Assembly: GCF_026016445.1 (NCBI RefSeq)
Contig: NZ_CP096147.1
Coordinates: forward strand, 1,400,501-1,464,500
Length of the DNA stretch: 64,000 nucleotides
DNA from: Cognatishimia activa
GTDB lineage: Bacteria; Pseudomonadota; Alphaproteobacteria; Rhodobacterales; Rhodobacteraceae
Direction: 5' to 3'
The stretch's first letter is position 1; every line of letters begins with the position of its first letter. Shown piece after piece: positions 8,536 to 17,126 of this stretch. The position numbers and the translations under genes were made by a program. Below the pieces are notes generated by a model. The model saw only the letters and a program-made list of their open reading frames with translations, was not told where the DNA came from and did not search any database.

Positions 8536-9213
8536 TTAGAAATCAAAACTTGCCTGTGGCGGATCATAGGGCTCGATCAGATCGGGCCCGTCGCTTTTTC
8601 GATCAATCGGTTTCACACGATGATATTCAAAGCGCCCTGCATGAGAGGTGCCCAATGTTTCCTGCGCTTGATCAGCGGTAGTGACATTGCCAAGCCAATC
8701 CTGAATCTCATCTGGTGATAATATTACTGGCATACGCGGATGCAGATGAGCGATTTCTTTTGCCGCAGGTCGGGTCATGATGGTGCAGCATTTCGTACCC
8801 GATCGATCAATCGAGTAGAAACCCGCAAAAAACAGCATAGGTGCGTTGCGTTTCACGGTCACGAAATAGGGTTCCTTACGCCCACTCGCGCCACTCCATT
8901 CGTAATACCCTAGCGCCGGGATCACGCAGCGACCGTCTTTCCAAAAGTCTTTCCAGAAATCGACATTCTCGATCTTAGAGTTGATCATCTTATGCGTGTT
9001 CTTGGGCAGTTCCATCTGCCACTTGGCGCTGGTCAAAAGCGTCGCCCCCTCGATCGCATGAGCCAATTGCACCTGATCTGTTGGGCTGATGTTAAAGCCC
9101 GGTTTTGAGGTTGGCGCACTGCCGTCCGGGAGCAACTTTCCATAAAGAAAGTACTCCATCAAAGCCAACATTTCGGCTTGGGTCAGGTGTCCAGCAGCGA
9201 ATTTTCCACACAT
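8536..9213 (-). CDS. SRAP domain protein (YedK/HMCES-like abasic-site sensor)
   Basis: A 225-residue SOS-response-associated peptidase family protein that forms a DNA-protein crosslink at abasic sites in single-stranded DNA. The catalytic Cys2 directly follows the initiator Met (MCGKF). N41 (FNISPT), E105 (GYYEW) and H158 (HPRMPV) match the other conserved active-site positions. It is convergent with the LysR gene (15 bp gap). No LexA box is evident immediately upstream. Confidence 0.93.
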   Translation of the reverse strand: MCGKFAAGHLTQAEMLALMEYFLYGKLLPDGSAPTSKPGFNISPTDQVQLAHAIEGATLLTSAKWQMELPKNTHKMINSKIENVDFWKDFWKDGRCVIPALGYYEWSGASGRKEPYFVTVKRNAPMLFFAGFYSIDRSGTKCCTIMTRPAAKEIAHLHPRMPVILSPDEIQDWLGNVTTADQAQETLGTSHAGRFEYHRVKPIDRKSDGPDLIEPYDPPQASFDF

Positions 9214-9387
9214 AGACTTAGACTACCGCTGTCCATTCTGATGGCAACGTCTCAATGAAAGAAATCCAACCAAGGGTTAACCCTGCAAAAACATTCGATA
9301 AACACCGCGCGATGTCAGCCATGCATATAGCGCATAACGGGTTTGACTCATGTTTTCTTGAAAGATTCATCCCTGCCTACTATTTCA

Positions 9388-9478
9388 GCTCTCGAAGACG
9401 GTGATTGCACTTAGGCGCATCATCTTCATACCTCCCTGTTGGACTAAGGCCGAGCTTATTTGCTCGGCCCTTTTTTTT
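9388..9478 (+). ncRNA. Candidate small regulatory RNA
   Basis: The RNA is inferred from the strong terminator at its 3' end and the absence of any upstream plus-strand coding gene for over 900 bp. Upstream, CTTGAAAG (9357-9364) and CCTACTAT (9376-9383) resemble a heat-shock-sigma (RpoH-type) promoter; TTGACT at 9343 is another possible -35. The single-stranded stretch before the terminator contains ACCTCCCTG, a CU-rich anti-ribosome-site-like motif of the kind found in Rhodobacter CcsR and rhizobial AbcR RNAs. The 5' end is a guess; homology to a named family is not established. Confidence 0.45.
9448..9478 (+). terminator. Strong orphan intrinsic terminator
   Basis: GGCCGAGC / GCTCGGCC (8 bp, 6-base loop) followed by C and eight T residues. 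It is the best-formed terminator in the window and has no upstream protein gene on its strand closer than the LysR gene ending at 8520. Confidence 0.9.
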
Positions 9479-9649
9479 GCCCAATCGATTGGCAGTTCAC
9501 ACGACTCTTATGGTGTCTCTATCTTTTCAGCTCCCTGCAGAAGCCCCACCCGTTAACAAAGTGATTTCTTTTTAATCAGCGGAGCCAATATTTCCGGGTT
9601 AACCGAGAGCACCTGAGCCTTTAGCGAACCCATTTTAATATTCAAAGAC

Positions 9650-9713
9650 ACCCGGAAGGGTCACCCATGCTTTCGCGGCCCCCGTCAAGGAGGAGCATTC
9701 AGTGTGACCGGGT
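9650..9713 (+). other. Leader hairpin upstream of purL
   Basis: Nested complementary segments ACCC/GGGT, GGTCAC/GTGACC and ATGC/GCAT can fold a bulged stem around a loop containing CAAGGAGGAG. No T-run follows, so it is not an intrinsic terminator. It ends about 140 bp before the purL start. Function unknown. Confidence 0.4.
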
Positions 9714-9854
9714 CTAAATCCGAGGCCAAATCGAATTAATTCCACAGCACATGGCCTTTGGGTCAACGGCCCCCTTCCCCTTTGAGCGTCCTTGTCGTAA
9801 AGAGCGCGCAACATCATCCCGCATGCCACCGCATTGCGAAGTCAGGGGACAGAA

Positions 9855-12014
9855 ATGCAAGATCCAGAAATCACTGAAGACGTCATCGCGAGCCATGGTT
9901 TCACACCAGAAGAATACGCCGAGGTGATCAACATTCTGGGGCGCGACCCTACTTTCACCGAGATGGGTATTTTCTCTGCAATGTGGAACGAACACTGTTC
10001 CTATAAGTCTTCCAAAAAATGGCTGCGCACCCTGCCAACCGATGGCCCACAGGTGATCTGTGGACCGGGCGAAAACGCGGGTATCATCGATATTGGTGAT
10101 GGCGATGCTGTGGTTTTCAAAATGGAAAGCCACAACCACCCATCTTACATTGAACCTTACCAAGGTGCCGCCACCGGTGTTGGCGGCATTTTGCGTGATG
10201 TCTTCACTATGGGCGCGCGTCCTATCGCAGCCATGAACTCTCTAAGCTTCGGTGAAACCTCCCACCCAAAGACCAAACAGCTGGTCAATGGCGTGGTTGA
10301 AGGTATCGGCGGCTACGGCAACTGCTTTGGTGTTCCAACCGTGGGTGGCGAAGTGCGCTTCCACCCGGCTTATAATGGCAACTGCCTTGTGAACGCTTTC
10401 GCAGCGGGTCTCGCGAAAACAGACGGCATCTTCTACTCCGCGGCATCCGGCGTTGGCATGCCCGTTGTTTATCTCGGCGCAAAAACTGGCCGTGACGGTG
10501 TTGGCGGCGCGACCATGGCCTCGGCTGAATTTGACGACACCATCGAAGAAAAGCGTCCAACCGTTCAGGTTGGCGACCCGTTCACTGAAAAGCGCCTGAT
10601 GGAAGCCACTCTGGAGCTGATGCAGACCGGCGCAGTGATCTCTATTCAAGACATGGGCGCTGCAGGCCTGACCTGTTCCGCTGTTGAGATGGGCGACAAA
10701 GGCGGTCTGGGTGTGAAGCTCAACCTCGAAGACGTGCCACAGCGCGAAGAGAACATGACAGCTTACGAAATGATGCTGTCTGAATCTCAGGAACGCATGC
10801 TGATGGTTCTGAAACCAGAACTGGAAGCCGAAGCGCGTGCTGTTTTCGAAAAGTGGGACCTTGATTTTGCAATCGTCGGTGAAACCATAGCCGAAGACCG
10901 CTTCCTGATCGTTCACAACGGCGAAGTGAAGGCGGACCTGCCGCTGTCCAAACTTTCCTCCACGGCGCCTGAATATGATCGTCCGTGGATCGAAACTCCG
11001 GCGGCAGAGCCTCTGGCAGACGTACCTCAGGTTGATCCAATTGATGGTCTGAAAGCTCTGATCTCTTCCCCGAACTACGCGGGCAAGCAGTGGGTTTATG
11101 ACCAATACGACTCCATGGTTATGGCTGACACCGCGCGTGGTCCGGGCAAAGGCTCTGGTCTGCTGCGTGTCCACGGCACTGATAAGAAACTGGCCTTCAC
11201 TTCCGACGTGACCCCACGCTACGTGAAAGCGAACCCAGTGGAAGGCGGCAAACAGGCCGTTGCAGAAGCCTACCGCAACCTGACAGCTGTTGGTGCGCTG
11301 CCTCTGGCAACCACTGACAACCTGAACTTCGGCAACCCGGAAAAGCCTGAAATCATGGGCCAATTTGTGGGCGCGATCAAAGGCATCGGTGAAGCGGTTG
11401 CGGCTCTTGATATGCCAATCGTTTCTGGCAACGTCAGCCTTTACAACGAAACCGACGGTAAAGGTATTCTGCCAACCCCAACCATTGGTGCTGTGGGTCT
11501 GGTTGCCGCAGACGAAGAACCAATCGACGGTGAAGTCCGTGAAGGCCACGTAGCGCTGCTGGTTGGCTCAACCGGTGAACACCTCGGTCAATCCGCCCTG
11601 CTGGCAGAAGTCTTCAACCGCGAAGAAGGCGACGCGCCTTCGGTTGATCTGGCCGAAGAAAAGAAAAACGGTGAATTCATCCGGGCGAACCGCGCATTGA
11701 TCAAAGCCTGCACTGACCTTGCAGACGGCGGTCTGGCCCTCGCAGCCTTTGAACTTGCTGAAGCAGCCGGTGTTGGTGTGCATCTGGACAGCGATGCAAC
11801 GCCAGAACTCTTTGGTGAAGACCAAGCCCGCTATCTGGTGGCCTGCAACTTCGATCAGGCCGAAGCGCTTATGCTGGAAGCAGGCAAGGCGGGTGTGACT
11901 ATCCAATCTGTTGGTAAATTCGCAGGCGACAGCGTGAAATTCGGCGGCTCCGAAGCTCCTCTGGCCGAACTGGCTGAAACCTTCCGCGGCAGCTTTGCCG
12001 CTGCGGTAGCCTGA
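9855..12014 (+). CDS. purL: Phosphoribosylformylglycinamidine synthase, subunit PurL
   Basis: A 719-residue small-type FGAM synthase that uses ATP and ammonia (from PurQ, with PurS) to convert FGAR to FGAM in purine biosynthesis. Conserved segments include [12 protein letters not shown] near the N terminus, [22 protein letters not shown], and the repeated AIRS-like halves with [11 protein letters not shown]. The ATG is preceded by AGGGGA; an in-frame TTG seven codons upstream is less likely. Codon choice is strongly biased, as expected for a highly expressed gene. A Cys-rich gene follows after 2 bp. Confidence 0.97.
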   Translation: MQDPEITEDVIASHGFTPEEYAEVINILGRDPTFTEMGIFSAMWNEHCSYKSSKKWLRTLPTDGPQVICGPGENAGIIDIGDGDAVVFKMESHNHPSYIEPYQGAATGVGGILRDVFTMGARPIAAMNSLSFGETSHPKTKQLVNGVVEGIGGYGNCFGVPTVGGEVRFHPAYNGNCLVNAFAAGLAKTDGIFYSAASGVGMPVVYLGAKTGRDGVGGATMASAEFDDTIEEKRPTVQVGDPFTEKRLMEATLELMQTGAVISIQDMGAAGLTCSAVEMGDKGGLGVKLNLEDVPQREENMTAYEMMLSESQERMLMVLKPELEAEARAVFEKWDLDFAIVGETIAEDRFLIVHNGEVKADLPLSKLSSTAPEYDRPWIETPAAEPLADVPQVDPIDGLKALISSPNYAGKQWVYDQYDSMVMADTARGPGKGSGLLRVHGTDKKLAFTSDVTPRYVKANPVEGGKQAVAEAYRNLTAVGALPLATTDNLNFGNPEKPEIMGQFVGAIKGIGEAVAALDMPIVSGNVSLYNETDGKGILPTPTIGAVGLVAADEEPIDGEVREGHVALLVGSTGEHLGQSALLAEVFNREEGDAPSVDLAEEKKNGEFIRANRALIKACTDLADGGLALAAFELAEAAGVGVHLDSDATPELFGEDQARYLVACNFDQAEALMLEAGKAGVTIQSVGKFAGDSVKFGGSEAPLAELAETFRGSFAAAVA

Positions 12015-12016
12015 TT

Positions 12017-12547
12017 ATGTCGGGGAAAGCCACCCCTTTCCCCGATCTCACAGCTGATTGCTCTCGATGTGCCGCGCTCTGTTGCGCGGCATATCCGTTT
12101 GACGATGACGAAGATTTCGCGCTTTTCAAAGAGGTCGACACCCCCTGCCCGAACCTTTCAAAATCCTGTTTTGATTGCTCGATCCACGCAGACCTGCACA
12201 AACGCGGCTTTCGCGGTTGTGTCACCTATTCCTGCGCGGGGGCTGGTCAGAGGGTCACACAGGAACTCTTTAATGGGGAAACATGGCGAGATGATCCTGA
12301 TCTTCTCACCCATATGACCTATGCTCTGCGCGTGGTGCGCCCCATCCACGAGGCGCTGCTGCTTCTGCAGGAGGCGCAACGGCTGCCCATTCCGGAACAT
12401 AAAAACGCCGAGGCCAAGGCGCTTATGGCAGCGCTTTGCCCAGACTCTCCGAAATCGATCTATGATTTTGAGGAACCTGAAGTTCAGGATGCGCTGGCAA
12501 GCGTGCCGGATTTTCTGCAATCTTTGGCACCTTTTGTCTCGGTCTAG
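12017..12547 (+). CDS. Cysteine-rich protein of unknown function, coupled to purL
   Basis: A 176-residue protein with two cysteine clusters in its first 80 residues: CSRCAALCCAA, then CPNLSKSCFDCSIH, then GFRGCVTYSCAGAGQ. The pattern resembles the Cys-rich N-terminal module found in some pentapeptide-repeat proteins and, loosely, YkgJ-type clusters, which suggests metal or Fe-S binding. The C-terminal half is alpha-helical and polar with no pentapeptide repeats. It starts 2 bp after the purL stop without a clear ribosome site, so it is probably translationally coupled. No function can be assigned. Confidence 0.8.
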   Translation: MSGKATPFPDLTADCSRCAALCCAAYPFDDDEDFALFKEVDTPCPNLSKSCFDCSIHADLHKRGFRGCVTYSCAGAGQRVTQELFNGETWRDDPDLLTHMTYALRVVRPIHEALLLLQEAQRLPIPEHKNAEAKALMAALCPDSPKSIYDFEEPEVQDALASVPDFLQSLAPFVSV

Positions 12548-12616
12548 TGATCGAATGGCGCTTGCAGCCCCCAAAGGCGCACCCTAAGTTAAGCTCGAAG
12601 AAAATGAGGAACATTC

Positions 12617-12847
12617 ATGGCCATTCTCGCCTCTGATATCGAAGCAATGATCCGCGCCGGCTTTCCGGATGCCAAAATCACCGTCATGGGCGATGACGGG
12701 CAGCATTTTGCGGCTGAGGTCGTGGACGCAAGCTTCAAGGGCATGTCCCGCGTCGCACAGCAACGTGCCGTGAACGCAACTGTTAAGTCCGCGATCGATA
12801 GCGGCGAATTGCACGCTTTGGCCCTGACGACAAAGGCGCTTGAGTGA
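12617..12847 (+). CDS. bolA: BolA family protein
   Basis: A 76-residue BolA/IbaG-type protein with the conserved DDGQHFAAEVV and FKGMSRVAQQRAV segments. BolA proteins form [2Fe-2S]-bridged heterodimers with monothiol glutaredoxins in iron sensing and Fe-S trafficking. The partner glutaredoxin is encoded two genes downstream in the same operon. The ATG is preceded by GAGGAA. Its stop overlaps the next gene by 4 bp (GTGA). Confidence 0.94.
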   Translation: MAILASDIEAMIRAGFPDAKITVMGDDGQHFAAEVVDASFKGMSRVAQQRAVNATVKSAIDSGELHALALTTKALE

Positions 12848-13110
12848 ATTTCGAAATCTGGGTTTACGTGATTGCCATCGTCGGCGGTATAATCGGTTCG
12901 ATAGCGATCATTATTACTACTCTGAAGCGTGGAGTGCCCAGAAAACCAAAAGGAACCGCACCAGGACAAGGCAGTTCGCTTATTGTAGGTGGTGCGGGTG
13001 CATCAAGTGGCGAAGGTGGCGGCACGTCTCGTGCTTACACGGTACCCAAAGACCCGAACGAATATGCGAAGGCCTTTGTGCCTAGCTCTGCAAAGGATCA
13101 AAAGAAATGA
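12844..13110 (+). CDS. Small single-pass membrane protein between bolA and grxD
   Basis: An 88-residue protein of unknown function. One membrane helix lies near residues 5-27 (VYVIAIVGGIIGSIAIIITTL). It is followed by a basic stretch, a glycine/serine-rich linker and a polar, probably disordered C terminus. It starts at a GTG that overlaps the bolA stop and ends in an ATGA overlap with grxD, so its translation is coupled to both. It could tether or report on the BolA-Grx complex at the membrane, but that is only inference from position. Confidence 0.8.
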   Translation: MNFEIWVYVIAIVGGIIGSIAIIITTLKRGVPRKPKGTAPGQGSSLIVGGAGASSGEGGGTSRAYTVPKDPNEYAKAFVPSSAKDQKK

Positions 13111-13469
13111 CCGACGTAAAAACCCGGATCGACGAAACCGTTAAAGGCAACGACGTAGTGCTCTTCATGAAGGGCACCAAAGAGATGCCTCAGTGTGGCT
13201 TCTCTTCTCGCGTGGCTGGTGTGCTGAACTACATGGGTGTCGAATATACCGACATCAACGTTCTGGCAGATGAGGATGTGCGTCAGGGTATCAAAGACTA
13301 TTCTGACTGGCCAACCATCCCACAGCTCTACATCAAAGGCGAGTTCGTAGGTGGTTGCGACATCATCTCTGAGATGACCCTATCTGGTGAGCTCGACACT
13401 TTGTTTGACGAAAACGAAGTTGGTTATAGCAAAGAGATGGCAGATAAAATCCGCGCGGCAAACGCTTAA
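13107..13469 (+). CDS. grxD: Monothiol glutaredoxin, Grx4 family
   Basis: A 120-residue CGFS-type glutaredoxin (active-site C30 in PQCGFSSR) with the conserved WPTIPQLYIKGEFVGGCDI glutathione-binding region. CGFS glutaredoxins coordinate [2Fe-2S] clusters with glutathione, carry clusters, and partner BolA. It closes the bolA-orf-grxD operon and is followed by a large palindromic terminator region. Confidence 0.96.
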   Translation: MTDVKTRIDETVKGNDVVLFMKGTKEMPQCGFSSRVAGVLNYMGVEYTDINVLADEDVRQGIKDYSDWPTIPQLYIKGEFVGGCDIISEMTLSGELDTLFDENEVGYSKEMADKIRAANA

Positions 13470-13491
13470 GTTTCAGAACTTCAAAAGAATA

Positions 13492-13552
13492 AAGCCGGGC
13501 TGAAGCCCGGCCTACATCGCCAATATAGGCAGGCCGGGCTTCAGCCCGGCTT
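13492..13552. terminator. Double-palindrome bidirectional terminator between grxD and zapA
   Basis: Two 18-bp palindromes (GCCGGGCTGAAGCCCGGC and its complement) sit 20 bp apart and also pair with each other as a perfect 21-bp inverted repeat (13492-13512 with 13532-13552). AAT-rich flanks give short T-runs on both sides. It separates convergent grxD and zapA and can terminate in both directions. Confidence 0.85.
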
Positions 13553-13569
13553 ATTTATTGGGTGCCGCC

Positions 13570-13965
13570 TTACTTGGCCGCCTTCTCTTCTACGGTGCTG
13601 GCCAGGGCTTCTGCGCGCGCGGCAAGTTCCGCCAAACTGTCTTTGATAGAGTTCGGCACCACAGGCACTTCAACCTTTTCAGGCATTGGAAGCGGCATGT
13701 TCTTCATGCTTTCGATTTCCTCTGCCTGCTCAGCGATCTTGGCTTCGAGTTCGCGCAGCTTGTCATCCATGCCTGCTGATTTATCTGCCAGCATAAGACC
13801 CGCCATCAGCAACATGCGTGCCTCCGGGATGCGACCGATTTGACTGGTCAGAACACGCGCCTCATCATCCAGCATCTTGGCCGCAGACTGCAGGAAGTGC
13901 TGTTCACCCTCCTGGCATGCCACTTCGAAGGTGCGGCCACCGATTGTGATATCGACTTCTGGCAT
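13570..13965 (-). CDS. zapA: Cell division protein ZapA
   Basis: A 131-residue FtsZ-ring stabiliser. The N-terminal domain (PEVDITIGGRTFEVAC) and the following coiled coil with ARMLLMAGLMLADK match ZapA. The C-terminal 45 residues are rich in Ala, Glu and Lys. It is coupled to the upstream coiled-coil gene by a 1-bp TAATG overlap, a pairing often seen in Rhodobacteraceae. Confidence 0.92.
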   Translation of the reverse strand: MPEVDITIGGRTFEVACQEGEQHFLQSAAKMLDDEARVLTSQIGRIPEARMLLMAGLMLADKSAGMDDKLRELEAKIAEQAEEIESMKNMPLPMPEKVEVPVVPNSIKDSLAELAARAEALASTVEEKAAK

Positions 13966-14546
13966 TAGAGCGACTCCTCTGTATCTTTTTCAGGATCGCC
14001 CAAAAGCGGCTGAAGGGTCTTCAGGATCACATCCGTTTCGGCGCGTTCAAGCTCCTGAGCTGCCTGCAGCGCTTCCAGCTCCACTTGCAGGGACTGATTG
14101 ATCGCCTCAGCATCTGCCACCTTGGCGGTTGCAGCCTGACGCATTTGCGCTGCGTTGCTGCGCATCAACTTGTTGGTCCGGCGCATGCGCACCAAGCGGC
14201 TGTTCAGGCCTTCCCAGGCTTCGCGTTCCGAGGCTGAAACCGCACGGATGTATTCCAACTCTTCCGCATGCGCCTTTTTCAACGCATCGAAATCCCCGTC
14301 ACTGGTGCTTGCCGCATTGGCTGCAGCTGCACCGGATAGGGTTTTAATCTGTTCTTCCAAAACGGCCTTTGCGCTGCGCTCTTCTGCAAGCGCCGCCTCG
14401 AGCTCCGCGATCCGCTCCGCCTGAGCATCTGACCCTTCAGAACTCGGCGCGGAAGCCGCAGGATTAACATCTATTTGATCAACACCCTGAGCGATCCGAT
14501 CCAGTGCCGCTGATAATCTGTTTTCCAGATCTGCAATCTCACTCAT
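13965..14546 (-). CDS. Coiled-coil protein upstream of zapA, unknown function
   Basis: A 193-residue, almost wholly helical and charged protein. Long heptad-like stretches occur around residues 50-80 (QAERIAELEAALAEERSA) and 140-180, separated by an Ala/Ser-rich region. No catalytic motif is visible. The start ATG has AAAGGA about 8 bases upstream; a GTG one codon earlier is possible. Its stop overlaps the zapA start, so a role with ZapA at the Z-ring, analogous to ZapB, is a reasonable guess but not shown. Confidence 0.82.
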   Translation of the reverse strand: MSEIADLENRLSAALDRIAQGVDQIDVNPAASAPSSEGSDAQAERIAELEAALAEERSAKAVLEEQIKTLSGAAAANAASTSDGDFDALKKAHAEELEYIRAVSASEREAWEGLNSRLVRMRRTNKLMRSNAAQMRQAATAKVADAEAINQSLQVELEALQAAQELERAETDVILKTLQPLLGDPEKDTEESL

Positions 14547-14771
14547 CACTGCCGTCCTTTCGTCCGTCCCTCAAGACACATGCGCTGCTCCCCGAATCGC
14601 GCGCCGGTCCAAATTTCTTTGAGTTTACCCAAAGGCTCTGGAAATTGCGCCCCCTTTCATTTCAAAGACTTGCGGCCTGCGCTTAATCCAGCCGACAAGG
14701 CTGTCCTTGAACTTATGTGTAACCCTGCTATTGAGCGCTAAAGCACATATAAACCAGAGGACGTCGCCCCA

Positions 14772-16796
14772 GTGGAAAACGCTGACATCGCCGCATTGAA
14801 AGCCAAAAATCCTGATCACTGGATGAAGGCCACCGCCATCCGCGCTCTGGCGCTTGACGCAGTAGCAGCCGCAAATTCCGGCCACACCGGCATGCCGATT
14901 GGCATGGCAGATGTGGCAACTGTGCTGTTTGAAAAGCACCTGAAATTTGACGCTGCAAACCCACAATGGCCAGACCGCGACCGCTTTATCCTGTCTGCGG
15001 GTCACGGCTCCATGCTGATCTACGCGCTGCTCTATCTCTCTGGTGACAAGCAAGTCACTCTGGATCAGATCAAGAACTTCCGTCAGCTCGGCGCTCTGAC
15101 CGCTGGCCACCCGGAAAACTTCCTGATCGACGCTGTGGAAACCACCACAGGTCCGCTGGGCCAAGGTATTGCAAACTCTGTTGGTTTCGCCATCGCAGAA
15201 GAAATCCAGCGTGCGCAATACGGCAAGAAAATCGTCGACCACAACACCTATGTGATCGCGGGCGACGGCTGCCTCATGGAAGGTATTTCTCAAGAAGCCA
15301 TCGGTATCGCGGGTCGCCACTCTCTGGGCAACCTGATTGTCTTCTGGGACAACAACAACATCACCATCGACGGGACTGTTGAGCTGTCTGACCGCACCAA
15401 CCAGGTGCAGCGTTTCAAAGCATCCGGCTGGCACGTGCAGGAAATCGACGGTCACGATCCAGAACAGATTGATGCGGCCATCACCGCTGCGAAGAAAACC
15501 AAAAAGCCATCCATGATCGCTTGCAAAACCCACATCGCGCTGGGTCACGCTGCACAGGACACATCCAAAGGCCACGGCGCTCTGACCGATCCGGATCAGC
15601 TAAAAGCGGCCAAGGAAACCTGGGGCTGGAACTACGGGTCTTTCGAAATCCCTGCAGACGTGAAAGCCCAATGGGAAGCCATTGGGTCCCGCGGCGCGGC
15701 GGATCGCGAAGCTTGGGAAGCGCGTTTTGCAGAGGTTTCCACTCAGAAACAAAACCGTTTCAACCGCGCATACGCTTTGGAAGCGCCAAAGAAACTCTCT
15801 GCAGTGATCAAAGCGCTGAAGAAAGAGGTGTCTGAAGGCCAGCCAAAAGTGGCAACCCGGAAGTCTTCCGAGATGGCCCTGAAAGTGATCAACGCGGTGA
15901 TGCCTGAAACCGTGGGCGGCTCTGCCGACCTCACCGGTTCCAACAACACCAAGACCGATGATCTTGGCATGTTTGACACCAACAACCGCAAGGGTCGTTA
16001 CATCTACTGGGGCATCCGTGAGCACGGTATGGCTGCTGCCATGAACGGTATGAACCTGCACGGTGGGATGCGCGCCTACGGTGGTACCTTCATGGCTTTC
16101 ACCGACTACGCACGCCCATCCATGCGTCTGGCGGCCCTGATGAAAGTGCCAACTGTTTTCGTAATGACCCATGACTCCATCGGCGTTGGCGAAGACGGCC
16201 CAACCCACCAGCCGGTTGAGCACGTGGCGATCTCCCGCTCCACGCCAAACACCTATGTGTTCCGCCCAGCGGACACTGTGGAAACAGCGGAAGCCTGGGA
16301 AATCGCTGTGACGTCCAAGTCCACACCATCTGTCATGGCCCTGACCCGTCAAGGCCTGCCAACCGTGCGGACCGAGCACAAGCTGAAGAACCTGACAGAG
16401 CAAGGCGCTTATGTGCTGGCGGATTCCGAAGGCAAACGCCAAGCGATCCTGATTGCCACCGGCTCTGAAGTCGAAGTGGCCCTGAAAGCCCGCGATCTGC
16501 TGCAAGCTGAAGGCATCGGCACCCGCGTGGTTTCCATGCCGTGTATGGAGCTCTTTGCTGAGCAGGACGAAAGCTACCGTCGCAAGGTTCTGCCAGCAGG
16601 CCCAGTCCGCGTTGGTATCGAAGCCGGTGTACGCCAAGGCTGGGATCAGTGGCTGCTGGGCGAGCGTGGCAAGAACGGCAAGGCAGACTTCGTCGGCATG
16701 GACAGCTTCGGCGCGTCCGCACCTGCAGGTCAGCTCTTTGAGAAGTTCGGCATCACTGCAGAAAATGTTGCCAACAAAGTCAAAGCGATGCTCTAA
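14772..16796 (+). CDS. tkt: Transketolase
   Basis: A 674-residue thiamine-diphosphate enzyme of the non-oxidative pentose phosphate pathway. The N-terminal [16 protein letters not shown], the TPP/Mg motif GDGCLMEG with NNITIDG, and [12 protein letters not shown] with [16 protein letters not shown] are all present. The only suitable start is a GTG with AGAGGA about 10 bases upstream. Codon use is that of a highly expressed gene. A strong terminator follows. Confidence 0.96.
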   Translation: MENADIAALKAKNPDHWMKATAIRALALDAVAAANSGHTGMPIGMADVATVLFEKHLKFDAANPQWPDRDRFILSAGHGSMLIYALLYLSGDKQVTLDQIKNFRQLGALTAGHPENFLIDAVETTTGPLGQGIANSVGFAIAEEIQRAQYGKKIVDHNTYVIAGDGCLMEGISQEAIGIAGRHSLGNLIVFWDNNNITIDGTVELSDRTNQVQRFKASGWHVQEIDGHDPEQIDAAITAAKKTKKPSMIACKTHIALGHAAQDTSKGHGALTDPDQLKAAKETWGWNYGSFEIPADVKAQWEAIGSRGAADREAWEARFAEVSTQKQNRFNRAYALEAPKKLSAVIKALKKEVSEGQPKVATRKSSEMALKVINAVMPETVGGSADLTGSNNTKTDDLGMFDTNNRKGRYIYWGIREHGMAAAMNGMNLHGGMRAYGGTFMAFTDYARPSMRLAALMKVPTVFVMTHDSIGVGEDGPTHQPVEHVAISRSTPNTYVFRPADTVETAEAWEIAVTSKSTPSVMALTRQGLPTVRTEHKLKNLTEQGAYVLADSEGKRQAILIATGSEVEVALKARDLLQAEGIGTRVVSMPCMELFAEQDESYRRKVLPAGPVRVGIEAGVRQGWDQWLLGERGKNGKADFVGMDSFGASAPAGQLFEKFGITAENVANKVKAML

Positions 16797-16820
16797 ACAT
16801 CGCACCTTATCAAATTCAAA

Positions 16821-16848
16821 GGGCGCCCCAATCGGAGCGCCCTTTTTT
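16821..16848 (+). terminator. tkt terminator
   Basis: GGGCGC / GCGCCC hairpin followed by six T residues, 24 bp after the tkt stop. The T-run overlaps the stop codon of the convergent small gene. Confidence 0.9.
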
Positions 16849-17065
16849 ATTGACCTGATCTGATCATTTCCCTGATCTTCACAGCTTTCTCGAAGTGATC
16901 CAACTCATGGACCTTGATCCACCATGTCGCCGCTTCAAAAAGCGCATCTGGGTCATCATTCCGATTGGCAAAAAACGCATAGAAAGAGACACCAACCGTC
17001 TCGCCCTTCTTTGCTATTTTCTCATCACAGACCTGAATGATTTTTGAACGTAAACTTTCTCGCAC
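16847..17065 (-). CDS. Small conserved-looking protein of unknown function
   Basis: A 72-residue acidic/aromatic protein ending in KVHELDHFEKAVKIREMIRSG, with a central VSFYAFFANRNDDPDALFEAATWWI. I place the start at a GTG just after AGAATAGG, because the frame upstream translates an extragenic repeat and looks non-coding. No domain is recognised. It is downstream of the DUF808 gene on the same strand. Confidence 0.6.
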   Translation of the reverse strand: MRESLRSKIIQVCDEKIAKKGETVGVSFYAFFANRNDDPDALFEAATWWIKVHELDHFEKAVKIREMIRSGQ

Positions 17066-17070
17066 CAAAC

Positions 17071-17108
17071 CTATTCTTCTTTGCAAAAATACTCCCGCCG
17101 GAGGCATC
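17071..17108 (-). repeat. Rhodobacteraceae-type extragenic repeat, copy 1
   Basis: On the minus strand this reads GCCTCCGGCGGGAGTATTTT then TGCAAAGAAGAA. The small GCCTCCGGCGGG hairpin plus GAGTATTTNTGCAAAG core recurs at 28651-28700. Both copies directly follow a stop codon on their own strand (here DUF808, 18 bp away). I recall similar elements between genes in many roseobacters; no mobility function is implied. Confidence 0.6.
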
Positions 17109-17126
17109 CAACGGATCAAAGCAGCG

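Larger units (their letters stand above)
9214..9854. other. Long intergenic region with an orphan terminator and a leader hairpin
   Basis: About 640 bp without a protein gene I can support, between the SRAP gene (transcribed away) and purL. It contains a strong plus-strand intrinsic terminator near 9448-9478 that no known gene explains, and a separate hairpin at 9650-9713 in the likely purL leader. A 30-codon frame from the ATG at 9313 (ending near 9405) has no ribosome site and I do not call it. Confidence 0.7.

Noticed and set aside
9313..9405. A 30-codon small protein before the orphan terminator
   Set aside because: No ribosome site and no recognisable motif; the region is better explained as a non-coding RNA.
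10242..11549. A 435-codon open frame on the minus strand inside purL
   Set aside because: It is exactly antisense to a clear, highly expressed gene; its translation is rich in His, Phe and Cys with no domain, the result of codon bias in purL.
13492..13552. A two-unit CRISPR-like array
   Set aside because: Only two inverted, not direct, copies with a 20-base spacer and no cas genes; it is a terminator.
15600..16805. A 401-codon minus-strand frame inside tkt
   Set aside because: Antisense to transketolase with the same composition artefact; no ribosome site or family resemblance.
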